A DNA stretch of 19,864 nucleotides, taken from assembly GCA_003477185.1 (NCBI GenBank), contig DMTJ01000498.1:1-19864 (forward strand). The letters are read 5' to 3'. The position numbers were made by a program, and so were the translations under genes. Under the pieces are notes generated by a model. The model did no database searches. It saw nothing but the letters and a program-made list of their open reading frames with translations, and had not been told where the DNA came from. Of this stretch, positions 8,783-16,452 are shown one piece after another (the stretch's first letter is position 1; each line of letters begins with the position of its first letter). The DNA is from Lentisphaeria bacterium (GTDB lineage Bacteria > Verrucomicrobiota > Lentisphaeria > JABSQK01 > UBA12247).

Positions 8783-8845
8783 CTGACGCGTCCCGACGAG
8801 AGGGCAGCAGGACGGGGGACAGGGGGTGTCATCCTGGTCAGCACC

Positions 8846-10021
8846 TTAGCGCTTGATCATCTTCCGGAAACGCTCGAACAGATAGTAGGGGTCATGCGGT
8901 CCCGGTGCAGACTCGGGATGATACTGAACCGCGAACATCTGCTTTGTCTTATGGCGAATCCCTTCGACGGTATCATCGTTCAGGTTAATGTGAGTCACTT
9001 CCAAGCAGGAGGGAAGGGGATCTGCTGACACCGCAAAGTTGTGATTCTGCGAGGTTATTTCGACCTTTCCAGTCTCAAGATCTTTTACCGGATGATTGCA
9101 GCCATGATGTCCAAATTTCAGCCGATAGGTTTCGGCACCACAGGCTAAACTAAGGAGTTGATGTCCCAGGCAGATCCCCATGATCGGAACCTTGCCAATA
9201 AGCCCTTTGGCGTTGTCTGCAGCGTACTGAACGGCTGCCGGGTCGGCGGGGCCATTACTGTAGAAAACGCCGTCCGGGTTGAGTGCTAAGACTTCCTCAG
9301 CGGTTGTCTTTGCTGGCACCACTTGGACTTCCATGCCCTGTTGCCTCAAGGAACGAAGAATGTTCCACTTTATGCCGAAGTCGTAGGAGACCAGTTTAAT
9401 GTCTGCAGGGGGTAGCGGGCCGGGAAGGCCCCATGAGGCGCTGTCTTCGCCCTCTGGATCCCAGGTGAAGCTGGTATCCACCGAGACGCGACTGGCGTAG
9501 TCCTGGCCGTCGAGCCCTTCCCAGGCTTTGGCCAACTCAACTGCTTCTGCTTCCGACTTCTCGCCACTCACACAGAGATAGGCGCGCTTGGTCCCTTGGT
9601 CGCGCAGTTTTACGGTAAGGGCGCGGGTGTCAAAACCTGCAAGGCCGGGGACTCCCATTCGCTCTAAGTGGTCATTTAGCGACTCTTTCGACCGCCAGTT
9701 GGATGGCTCATTGAGTGCATGGATAAGCAAACCGCTCAGGAAGGCGCTCCGAGACTCAGGGTCCACTGGGTTGATGCCAGTATTGCCGATCTCTGGGTAG
9801 GTCATCGTCACGAATTGACCGCAATATGAAGGGTCGGAGAGAATTTCCTGATAGCCCGACATACCGGTGTTGAAAACTACTTCACCGACTCGATCTGTCC
9901 GATTCCCGAAAGCATGGCCACGAAATACGCTGCCGTCTTCTAAGGCCAAAAATGCAGGTTTTTCCCGCTGCTCGCGCCAATTCCACTTCGTCACCGCTGT
10001 ATGCTCCACTTTCTCACTCAC
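8846..10021 (-). CDS. carA: Carbamoyl-phosphate synthase small (glutaminase) subunit
   Basis: CarA hydrolyses glutamine and passes ammonia to CarB to make carbamoyl phosphate for arginine and pyrimidine synthesis. The 391 residues contain the CPSase small-chain N-domain (about 22-150, with GEVVFNTGMSGYQE) and a class I glutaminase domain (about 207-390). The triad is C284 (GICLGHQ), H368 and E370 (QYHPES). The N-terminus is about 20 residues longer than usual before PAFLALEDG. The only starts are GTG codons; the first (10019-10021) overlaps the stop of the upstream gene by 8 bp and follows GGAAA, so I chose it, but GTG at codon 5 or 10 is possible. carB is not in the window. Confidence 0.95.
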   Translation of the reverse strand: MSEKVEHTAVTKWNWREQREKPAFLALEDGSVFRGHAFGNRTDRVGEVVFNTGMSGYQEILSDPSYCGQFVTMTYPEIGNTGINPVDPESRSAFLSGLLIHALNEPSNWRSKESLNDHLERMGVPGLAGFDTRALTVKLRDQGTKRAYLCVSGEKSEAEAVELAKAWEGLDGQDYASRVSVDTSFTWDPEGEDSASWGLPGPLPPADIKLVSYDFGIKWNILRSLRQQGMEVQVVPAKTTAEEVLALNPDGVFYSNGPADPAAVQYAADNAKGLIGKVPIMGICLGHQLLSLACGAETYRLKFGHHGCNHPVKDLETGKVEITSQNHNFAVSADPLPSCLEVTHINLNDDTVEGIRHKTKQMFAVQYHPESAPGPHDPYYLFERFRKMIKR

Positions 10022-11285
10022 TTTTTTCCAAGGTCAGTTGCTTCACGGCAATCTGGCCAACGCACCGTTCGTTCGCGTCCAAAATCGTGACGGCCAGACC
10101 ATCCACTTCAATCAGTTCACCTACCGCGGGAATGCGCCCAAATTTACTGATCACAAATCCGCCAATCGTATCGTAGTCTTCTTCTTCCGAAATGTCGGAT
10201 TTAAGGAACTCGTTGACTGTGCCTACCGGCGTGCGCGCGTCAATAACGTAACTGCCATCTTCCTGCTGGTCGAAGGCCAGTTCCTCCTCGTCATCGTACT
10301 CATCACGAATCTCGCCGACGATTTCTTCCAGGATATCTTCAAATGTGACGATGCCAGCAGTTCCGCCGTACTCATCGATAATTACCGCAAAGTGGATGTT
10401 GCTGCGCTTGAAGTCGTCCAGCAAGTCGCGCACATTCTTGGACTCGGGCACGAAAAGTGGCTTGTGGCTGAGGGCAAGCAGGTCCTCGCTTCCACCCATG
10501 CGTGACTCATCCAGAAAATCTTTGGCATAAACCACTCCCTGTATGTCATCCACTGTGGTGCCGTAGACCGGAATTCGGCTGTGTCCGCATTCGACAATCT
10601 TCTTCTTGGCCTCGCGCATGTCAACATCTGCCCTCAGCACATCCATATCCACCCGAGGGGTCATGATTTCCTTGACGAGGGTCTCATCGAGATCAAAGAT
10701 TCCGCGAATCATCCGGCGTTCGCTGTCTTCCAATTCGGACGATTGGTCATCACTGTGTGCGTCCTGTTCGACCAGATGGATAATCTCGTCCTCCACGGAA
10801 AGTGTGGTCTCTTCTTCCTCGCCATTCTCCGATCTTCCCCTCTGATTGATGATCTGCAAGATTGGCTGAATCAAGCCTAGTGCGCGGAGCATTGGGGCCG
10901 CGACATGCATGAGCACTGGATTCGATCGAGCGAATCCACCTAGAACTACAACCTCGATCAGGGCGTAAAATGCAACTGTGACCAGGAACGCCGTGAGTAG
11001 TACCAAGGTGAACGGCGACGCTTCCCTTGGGAGGTTTTGCTGTACTGCAGGGTAGGCAATTGCCGCCGAAAGACAGAGGCTGACGGAAATGAAGAAGCGC
11101 AGCGTGGATTGGAATAGATCGCGGCTTTCCAGCCACGCTTCAGCCAGGTCACTCAGACCGGTACGTTTGAACGATTCCTTACGGATAGTGACCCAGCTGA
11201 TACGCGAAAGGGCCTCCAGGCAGGTCCGGCACCAGATCGCGATGGTGACGCCCACGATCAATAGTACAATTGTCGACGAATTCAT
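10014..11285 (-). CDS. CorC/HlyC-type CNNM-like membrane protein with CBS pair
   Basis: This encodes 423 residues with three hydrophobic segments (about 5-20, 62-80 and 92-116) in a degenerate CNNM-type membrane domain, an acidic linker (about 152-190), a CBS pair (about 205-330, with EIMTPRVDMDVL and VIIDEYGGTAGIVTFEDILEEIVGEI) and a C-terminal CorC_HlyC domain (about 345-420). Relatives are linked to Mg2+ or Co2+ efflux; the older label is hemolysin TlyC/HlyC. The CBS pair probably senses adenine nucleotide. The ATG overlaps the ybeY stop as ATGA (11282-11285). The family is often found next to ybeY, as here. The ion and direction of transport cannot be read from the sequence. Confidence 0.88.
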   Translation of the reverse strand: MNSSTIVLLIVGVTIAIWCRTCLEALSRISWVTIRKESFKRTGLSDLAEAWLESRDLFQSTLRFFISVSLCLSAAIAYPAVQQNLPREASPFTLVLLTAFLVTVAFYALIEVVVLGGFARSNPVLMHVAAPMLRALGLIQPILQIINQRGRSENGEEEETTLSVEDEIIHLVEQDAHSDDQSSELEDSERRMIRGIFDLDETLVKEIMTPRVDMDVLRADVDMREAKKKIVECGHSRIPVYGTTVDDIQGVVYAKDFLDESRMGGSEDLLALSHKPLFVPESKNVRDLLDDFKRSNIHFAVIIDEYGGTAGIVTFEDILEEIVGEIRDEYDDEEELAFDQQEDGSYVIDARTPVGTVNEFLKSDISEEEDYDTIGGFVISKFGRIPAVGELIEVDGLAVTILDANERCVGQIAVKQLTLEKSE

Positions 11286-11779
11286 ACAGCGGTGCTGCTG
11301 AGACCTCCACTGAATGCAAACAATCGGTCTAGGTCGAACCTGTCAGCAAGTAGCGCGAGCGCGTCTTGTTCTGCCTGGCGCATTTTGGTAATGGCCGGTT
11401 CATGGTGGTCATCGTGTCCAGCCAGATGAAGGAGGCCATGGACCAGATAAAGCGTAAGCTCACGCGACAGGCTGGTCTTATATTCGTGCGCATTCTCGGC
11501 TGCAACATCGGTGCAGATGATGATCTCGCCCAAGTCTTGATGCGGGGGAGTACCGTCGCGCAGGTCGAATGTAAGCACGTCCGTCGGCCCTTCGTGTTGA
11601 AGGAAACGTTCGTTCATCTCAGCAATTGAGGAGGCTTCAACCAGGCTCACGGACAGTTCGCTCTCAGGAGACAAGTCGTGCACCAGATCCAGATTCTCCA
11701 TCATCCGATGAACTACTGACTCGATCTGTGTCAAGCTTTGCGGAGTCAGAGGCTGATGGCTCCAAAAGGATACTTCCAT
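11282..11779 (-). CDS. ybeY: Endoribonuclease YbeY, rRNA maturation factor
   Basis: YbeY is a zinc-dependent single-strand RNase involved in 16S rRNA 3' end maturation and ribosome quality control. The 165 residues include GPTDVLTFDL (64-73), LGEIIICTDVAAENA (83-97) and the metal motif HGLLHLAGHDDHH (114-126). The usual pattern HGxLHLxGxDH puts the third ligand at position 124, which is D here; H122, H125 or H126 must take its place. I chose the ATG at 11779 because AAGGA lies about 10 bases upstream and the protein then begins MEVSFWSHQP; another in-frame ATG 11 codons earlier (11810-11812) gives 176 residues. Its first 116 bases are also read by the pgpH-like gene in another frame. Confidence 0.92.
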   Translation of the reverse strand: MEVSFWSHQPLTPQSLTQIESVVHRMMENLDLVHDLSPESELSVSLVEASSIAEMNERFLQHEGPTDVLTFDLRDGTPPHQDLGEIIICTDVAAENAHEYKTSLSRELTLYLVHGLLHLAGHDDHHEPAITKMRQAEQDALALLADRFDLDRLFAFSGGLSSTAV

Positions 11780-14030
11780 TTTCCGTGTCCTTTGGGTACG
11801 CGATTCGACCATGAAGCATGGTGCAGAGAGTTCTTTTCGTCGTCATTTCGACAGTCCTAATTTCTTCGAGGGTGAGTTCGCTTTCGTTCAATTGACCATC
11901 GCTGATGCGAGTGCGAAAAATCTCGGCGACCATATTGTCGATCTTTTTTGGGGTGGGCTTCTCCAGGGAACGGGAGGCAGCTTCGCAGGCATCCACCAAG
12001 CTGATGATGGATACTTCCTTGCCCCGTGGGAGCGGGCCCGGATAGCGAAACTCGTCAATCGTGACTTCCTCACCGCGCTCATCGGCTTCTTGACAGGCGC
12101 TGTGGTAAAAGCAGGCGACCACGCTGGTGCCATGATGTGTGGCGATGGCCTCGCGCAGCGGCTGGCGGAGCTTATGACGTGCGGCGAGTTTGAGTCCTTC
12201 CTTCACATGATTGATGATTACCAGAGCGCTCATGCGCGGGCGCAAGTGCTCGTGGCGGTTCATTTCGGCGCTGTTCTCGGCGAAATAGCTAGGATTGTAA
12301 AGCTTGCCAATATCATGGAAATACGCGGCGACGCGGGCCAGGAGTGGGTTTGCGCCCACGGCCTCGGCAGCATGCTCGGCCAGTGTCGCTACCATCTGCG
12401 TGTGGTGATAAGTGCCGGGGGCCTCGAGTTGTAGGCGCTTGAGCAGCTTGTGGTTGAGATCGCTGAGCTCCAGCAGGGAGATATCGGTAGTCGTGCCGGT
12501 GAACCACTCCGCCATTGGAAGCAGTAAGTTCGCAAGGATCACAATGCCAAAGGCGGTGGCGAGTGCGATGATCGCAATGACAAGATAAACGTGCGGCGGT
12601 GACGAACGGGCAAACCAATGAATTCCCTCAACGGTTAGCACAGCAAATGCCATCAGGAGAGGGGCGCGAAACGTCTGCTTGCGGGTACGAACCTTGCGCA
12701 GAGCCCAGGCACCGGCGGCGGATGCAGTGAGTCCGATCAGAAATGCACGCATCGGATCCGGAGACATTACCGCCCAGAGTATTGAGAAAAAGAGCGCGGT
12801 TCCCATTGCCGGGCGAAAGCCGTAGAGCAGGGCCAGCATGACGCTGGTGAAAGCAGTCGGGATCGCTGCCGAAACATACGCCAGAGGAAGGGTGCCACCC
12901 ATCAAGTGGGATAATCCCTCCTGAACCACGCGGTTCAGCAGGATATTGGTCCCGATCAGAGCGGCGGTGAACAGGATTGCCCGGTTTGTGAAGTGGCTCG
13001 GATTTGCCTGATGCAAGTAGAGCGCGCTCACCACAATGACAACAAAGGCAAGAAGTAAGACGCGGATGATTCCCAGTGCGTGGGTGTAGGAATCGCTGGT
13101 CTCTTGCAGTGCCGCCTCGTGGGACTTTACTTTCTCCAGATCGTCCAGCTGCACCCGACTTCCACGATGAATCAGAATCTCGCCGCGGGGCACGGTCTTG
13201 TGAATGGGGGGGACTGCAGACCGTGCGACCCGACGCTCAGCTTGGGTCAGGGGGACGTTGTAGACAAGATTCGGCTGGATCAGGCGAGCTAGAAGAAAGG
13301 CCGCACTTTCCAATTCCGTTTGTGGCTGCTGAAGATGGAAAGCCTCGGAAAACTTAGAAGTCAGGCGATCTGCAAGCTCTCGCGGGCTGGGAAAGGAGGA
13401 TACGGCTGCCCGGGATTTTCCGGATTCTTGCTGGATGATGATTTGGACATTCTGCGCCTCGGCTGCGCGCTTGTCCTCGGCGGAAACAACCCCGAGTCGC
13501 AGCTGGGACTCAAGCTCAGTAAGCACAAAGTTTCGCTTATCACTACTGTCGAACAGCGGAAGCAGTGCTGACAACTCCTTTTCATCCAGGCTGGCGAGGA
13601 GTTCGTTGCCGAATATCTGGGGAGGATCCACAGAGAGCGCGTCAAACAAGTTGTTAAACACATGCAGATTATTCTCTGTCTGCTCGTCATCAATGTTGTA
13701 GGTGTCCAGCACCCGTTCATTGGCGCGGTCCCGATGCCTTTCGGTCTCGGCATGGTCCACGTAGGAAAAGCTAACTTGCGCTAGGATGCTATACGGAATT
13801 TGCTGGTTCTCGACCAGGCTCTCCGTGCGCACAGCTTCGTAGTGATACATGACGTTCACTGCGCACACAAGCCAGATGGCACAGCAGGCCGCGGCGACCA
13901 CCAGCCACCGAGTTGCGGGCCGACGCTGCGATGGCGTGGCTACGGAACGGCGTCCGGCGTCCCGATCGCGCACATCCTGGCGCATCTGATGGTCTTTTAG
14001 CCACTTACGGATTTTTTCTGTGAACGGCAT
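11664..14030 (-). CDS. PgpH-like 7TM HD-domain phosphodiesterase
   Basis: The family (PgpH of Listeria) hydrolyses cyclic di-AMP at the membrane. The 788 residues show a basic cytoplasmic start, one membrane segment (about 42-61), a large extracytoplasmic 7TMR-HDED region (about 65-315), seven membrane segments (about 318-505) and a cytoplasmic HD domain (about 535-745). HD motifs are YHHTQM (541-546), FHDIGKLYNP (571-580), NRHEHLRP (591-598), THHGT (631-635) and SLVDACEAASR (677-687). The conserved part ends near residue 750; residues 751-788, rich in S, D and G, are encoded inside the start of ybeY. The ATG at 14028-14030 lacks a good ribosome site. A diadenylate cyclase is not in the window. 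Activity on c-di-AMP is inferred from family. Confidence 0.9.
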   Translation of the reverse strand: MPFTEKIRKWLKDHQMRQDVRDRDAGRRSVATPSQRRPATRWLVVAAACCAIWLVCAVNVMYHYEAVRTESLVENQQIPYSILAQVSFSYVDHAETERHRDRANERVLDTYNIDDEQTENNLHVFNNLFDALSVDPPQIFGNELLASLDEKELSALLPLFDSSDKRNFVLTELESQLRLGVVSAEDKRAAEAQNVQIIIQQESGKSRAAVSSFPSPRELADRLTSKFSEAFHLQQPQTELESAAFLLARLIQPNLVYNVPLTQAERRVARSAVPPIHKTVPRGEILIHRGSRVQLDDLEKVKSHEAALQETSDSYTHALGIIRVLLLAFVVIVVSALYLHQANPSHFTNRAILFTAALIGTNILLNRVVQEGLSHLMGGTLPLAYVSAAIPTAFTSVMLALLYGFRPAMGTALFFSILWAVMSPDPMRAFLIGLTASAAGAWALRKVRTRKQTFRAPLLMAFAVLTVEGIHWFARSSPPHVYLVIAIIALATAFGIVILANLLLPMAEWFTGTTTDISLLELSDLNHKLLKRLQLEAPGTYHHTQMVATLAEHAAEAVGANPLLARVAAYFHDIGKLYNPSYFAENSAEMNRHEHLRPRMSALVIINHVKEGLKLAARHKLRQPLREAIATHHGTSVVACFYHSACQEADERGEEVTIDEFRYPGPLPRGKEVSIISLVDACEAASRSLEKPTPKKIDNMVAEIFRTRISDGQLNESELTLEEIRTVEMTTKRTLCTMLHGRIAYPKDTENGSILLEPSASDSAKLDTDRVSSSSDDGESGSGARLVS

Positions 14031-14112
14031 TCAATTCAGGCCCAAGCAGCTCGCCGCTCCCTGCCACATGGATGTGTACGGGCGGTTAGAAGGACTTCGG
14101 CCAGACGCTGGG

Positions 14113-14811
14113 TTAGGGGATGAGCAGCTTCGCCCCGACGGCGATCTGATTTGGATTTCTCAATCCGTTTGCCTGTTGAATGCGTGGCCATTGCTTAGAA
14201 TCGCCGTAGTACTTGGCTGCGATCTCCGCAAGCGACTGACCACTTTCCACGATGTGGGTATGAGGCTTGGGGGCTCGCCGTGCGCCATCATCTGGGATCA
14301 AGGTATAGGGGGTGGAAAACGCCGGAGGGGAATCGGGTCTGATGCGGCGGTGATCATCGATGACTGCCGCTGGCAGGGACTGGGAACGGACGAGCTTAGT
14401 GGCTTGCTTCGTCGTGACTGGCTGTACCGCCAAAGGCATCGCCGGCCGCTGGGCGGCCCGGTGCTGCCCGAGGACCTCAGTCTTTTGTGCTGCGACCGGA
14501 ATCCGAGGCTGAGTTGAAGCCGCGGTGGCCACAGGCTGTGGGGGCCGGGCAGGCTGGGCTTTTGGGGTCCAATGCCCTGCAACCCGCGCCGGGGCGTGTG
14601 TTGCTTGCGGCGTGCCTGGCATTGGCCGCGCTACCGGGGCACGCTGTGGATGTTGCCACTGCGGTAACCAAGTGTGCTGCGCCGCAGCCCAGTCGGCTTC
14701 CTGCGGGGTGAACGGCCGCTGAGAAAGCTCAGGCGAACGATGCCCATGGTGGGCACACCCTGCTAGGAATCCAACGACAAGTAGTGCTGCAGCATGTATG
14801 GCTGGTTTCAT
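14113..14811 (-). CDS. LysM-domain lipoprotein
   Basis: This encodes 232 residues. A short basic N-terminus and hydrophobic stretch end in a lipobox (FLAGC, C19), so the mature protein should be lipid-anchored. Residues 25-180 are low-complexity, rich in Pro, Ala and Gln, and probably act as an unstructured spacer. The C-terminus (about 184-232, THIVESGQSLAEIAAKYYGD...NQIAVGAKLLIP) is one LysM domain, which binds the N-acetylglucosamine of peptidoglycan. There is no catalytic domain, so it likely tethers the envelope or recruits a partner. The ATG overlaps the fabF stop as ATGA (14808-14811), and an 82-bp gap with no clear signal separates it from the pgpH-like gene. Confidence 0.86.
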   Translation of the reverse strand: MKPAIHAAALLVVGFLAGCAHHGHRSPELSQRPFTPQEADWAAAQHTWLPQWQHPQRAPVARPMPGTPQATHAPARVAGHWTPKAQPARPPQPVATAASTQPRIPVAAQKTEVLGQHRAAQRPAMPLAVQPVTTKQATKLVRSQSLPAAVIDDHRRIRPDSPPAFSTPYTLIPDDGARRAPKPHTHIVESGQSLAEIAAKYYGDSKQWPRIQQANGLRNPNQIAVGAKLLIP

Positions 14812-16055
14812 TCGCCGTTGTACTTGCGAAAAACAACCACCGCATTGTGCCCACCAAAACCGAAGTTCATGTTGATGGCTACGTTTACGTCGACTTTGCG
14901 AGATTTGTTTGGCACGATGTCAAGGTCACAATTTGGATCTGGCTCCTGATAATTAAAGGTAGCCGGAATCATCCCGTCCTCAATCGATTTTACGCAAAAT
15001 GCTGATTCCAAGGCTCCAGCGGCTCCCAGCGTGTGGCCAGTGAGCGATTTTGTGCTGGATACAGCAACCTGATTGGCCGCGTCGCCGAATACTGTTCGAA
15101 TAGCCAGTGTTTCGATGCGGTCATTCATCACGGTACTGGTGCCGTGGGCGTTAATGTACTGCACATCTGCGGGCGAAATTCCCGCGTGAGCGAGTCCGCG
15201 CTGGATGGCCTTCACTGCACCATTACCGTCTGCTGGCGGTGAGGTGATATGGTGGCCATCGCCGCTGGCACCATAGCCTATTAGCTCGGCTTTGATGTCT
15301 GCGCCACGTGCGAGTGCGTGCTCCAATGTCTCGAGGACGAGCGTAGCCGCACCTTCGGCAAGTACAAAGCCATCGCGGGTTGCGTCGAATGGACGACTGG
15401 CACGTTCTGGCTCGTCATTGCAGGTGGAGAGTGCTTTCATGCTCGAAAAGCCAGCGACTGCCAGAGGTGTGACGCAGGCCTCTGTGCCACCAGCAATCAT
15501 CACGTCCGCGTCTCCACGGTGGATGACGTGGTAAGCCTCACCCAGTGCATGCGCACCGGTTGCGCAAGCGCTAACCAAGCCCCAGTTCGGGCCTTGGAAG
15601 CCGTGCCGGATTGAGATGGCCCCTGCCGCCATGTCGCCGATCATCATCGGAACAATAAACGGAGAGACACGGGATGGACCACCGTTGAGCAGTTTCTGGT
15701 GCTGCTCCTCAATGGTTCGGATCCCACCAATCCCGCTGCCGACCAGCACGCCGACCCGCTCAAGATCCAAGTCTGTGTCCAGCAGTCCAGATTCGGCAAT
15801 TGCTTCTTCCGCAGTAACAACTGCGTAGTGGCAAAATGGATCCAGCCTGCGGGCTTCCTTGCGATCAATGTGATCCGTTACGTCCCAGTCGCGGACCTCG
15901 CCCGCGATCTGGGTGCGAAACGGAGATGGGTCGAAACTGACAATGCGGCGAATGCCGGATTGACCATTTAAGATTCCATCCCAAATCTCGGCCATGTTAT
16001 GACCGACGCTACAAAGCCCGCCAAGGCCGGTTATGACAACTCGTCGTTCAGGCAC
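14808..16055 (-). CDS. fabF: 3-oxoacyl-ACP synthase II
   Basis: FabF condenses malonyl-ACP with acyl-ACP in fatty acid elongation. The 415 residues carry the thiolase-fold triad C164 (SACATGAHALG), H304 (INAHGTSTVMND) and H341 (KSLTGHTLGAAGA), plus K336 and NFGFGGHNA near the end, at nearly the same positions as in E. coli FabF. The start is a GTG (16053-16055) preceded by AAGGGG at six bases; it gives MPERRVVITGLGGLCSVG. The frame is open for 71 further codons upstream, but that part overlaps the ACP gene in another frame and shows no ketosynthase homology. It follows acpP by 40 bp, the classic acpP-fabF order. Confidence 0.95.
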   Translation of the reverse strand: MPERRVVITGLGGLCSVGHNMAEIWDGILNGQSGIRRIVSFDPSPFRTQIAGEVRDWDVTDHIDRKEARRLDPFCHYAVVTAEEAIAESGLLDTDLDLERVGVLVGSGIGGIRTIEEQHQKLLNGGPSRVSPFIVPMMIGDMAAGAISIRHGFQGPNWGLVSACATGAHALGEAYHVIHRGDADVMIAGGTEACVTPLAVAGFSSMKALSTCNDEPERASRPFDATRDGFVLAEGAATLVLETLEHALARGADIKAELIGYGASGDGHHITSPPADGNGAVKAIQRGLAHAGISPADVQYINAHGTSTVMNDRIETLAIRTVFGDAANQVAVSSTKSLTGHTLGAAGALESAFCVKSIEDGMIPATFNYQEPDPNCDLDIVPNKSRKVDVNVAINMNFGFGGHNAVVVFRKYNGE

Positions 16056-16095
16056 TGCCCGCCCCTTGTAAGATGATGAAATAAGGTGATCGAAG

Positions 16096-16332
16096 TTATT
16101 GGCTTGCGGATTCGATGTACTTGATGACGTGGCATACTGCTTGAAGCTTTTCAGCTGCGTCGTCTTCGATCGAAAGGTCGAATTCCTCTTCCAGTGCCAT
16201 GACAAGCTCGACGGTATCGAGCGAATCAGCACCGAGGTCTTCAATGAATTTAGCGTCTGTTGTGACAAGTTCCGGGTTCACGCCGAGTTGGTCTACAACA
16301 ATTTCTTTCACGCGTTCTGGGATGGTTGCCAT
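16096..16332 (-). CDS. acpP: Acyl carrier protein
   Basis: ACP carries acyl chains on a phosphopantetheine arm during fatty acid synthesis. The 78 residues are acidic, of normal length, and contain the attachment site [18 protein letters not shown] with S37 as the modified serine. The start ATG (16330-16332) has a strong GGAGG at 16341-16345. It is the first gene of the long minus-strand run and is divergent from the fused ketosynthase. Confidence 0.97.
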   Translation of the reverse strand: MATIPERVKEIVVDQLGVNPELVTTDAKFIEDLGADSLDTVELVMALEEEFDLSIEDDAAEKLQAVCHVIKYIESASQ

Positions 16333-16340
16333 GAGTAAAT

Positions 16341-16345
16341 CCTCC
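16341..16345 (-). promoter_or_regulatory. Strong Shine-Dalgarno of acpP
   Basis: GGAGG on the minus strand, 8 bases before the ACP start codon. It is the best ribosome site among the minus-strand genes and fits a very highly expressed protein. Confidence 0.7.
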
Positions 16346-16399
16346 GTAAAGTGGCAGAATGCCAGTGTGGTTTGTTTCGTTTCTTGAAAGCAAAGCCGT

Positions 16400-16429
16400 G
16401 TAACATGGCAGTGCGTTAGAGGATGTCAA
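16400..16429 (-). promoter_or_regulatory. Possible sigma-70 promoter of the acpP operon
   Basis: A perfect TTGACA (minus strand, 16424-16429) is followed after 18 bases by TGTTAC (16400-16405), a 3 of 6 match to the -10 consensus. The start of transcription would fall near 16393, leaving a leader of about 60 bases before acpP. The -35 element covers the first possible ATG of the divergent ketosynthase gene, which favours the later start of that gene. Confidence 0.42.
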
Positions 16430-16452
16430 TCGAGAGTTCAGTGAGGGAAACA

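Noticed and set aside
14031..14075. Twelve-codon leader peptide before the pgpH-like gene
   Set aside because: An ATG frame ends in TGA right before the gene, but it has no ribosome site and no regulatory residue pattern; probably chance.
16056..16268. 71-codon N-terminal extension of FabF
   Set aside because: It is the acpP gene read in another frame; the GTG at 16055 has a ribosome site and the normal FabF N-terminus.
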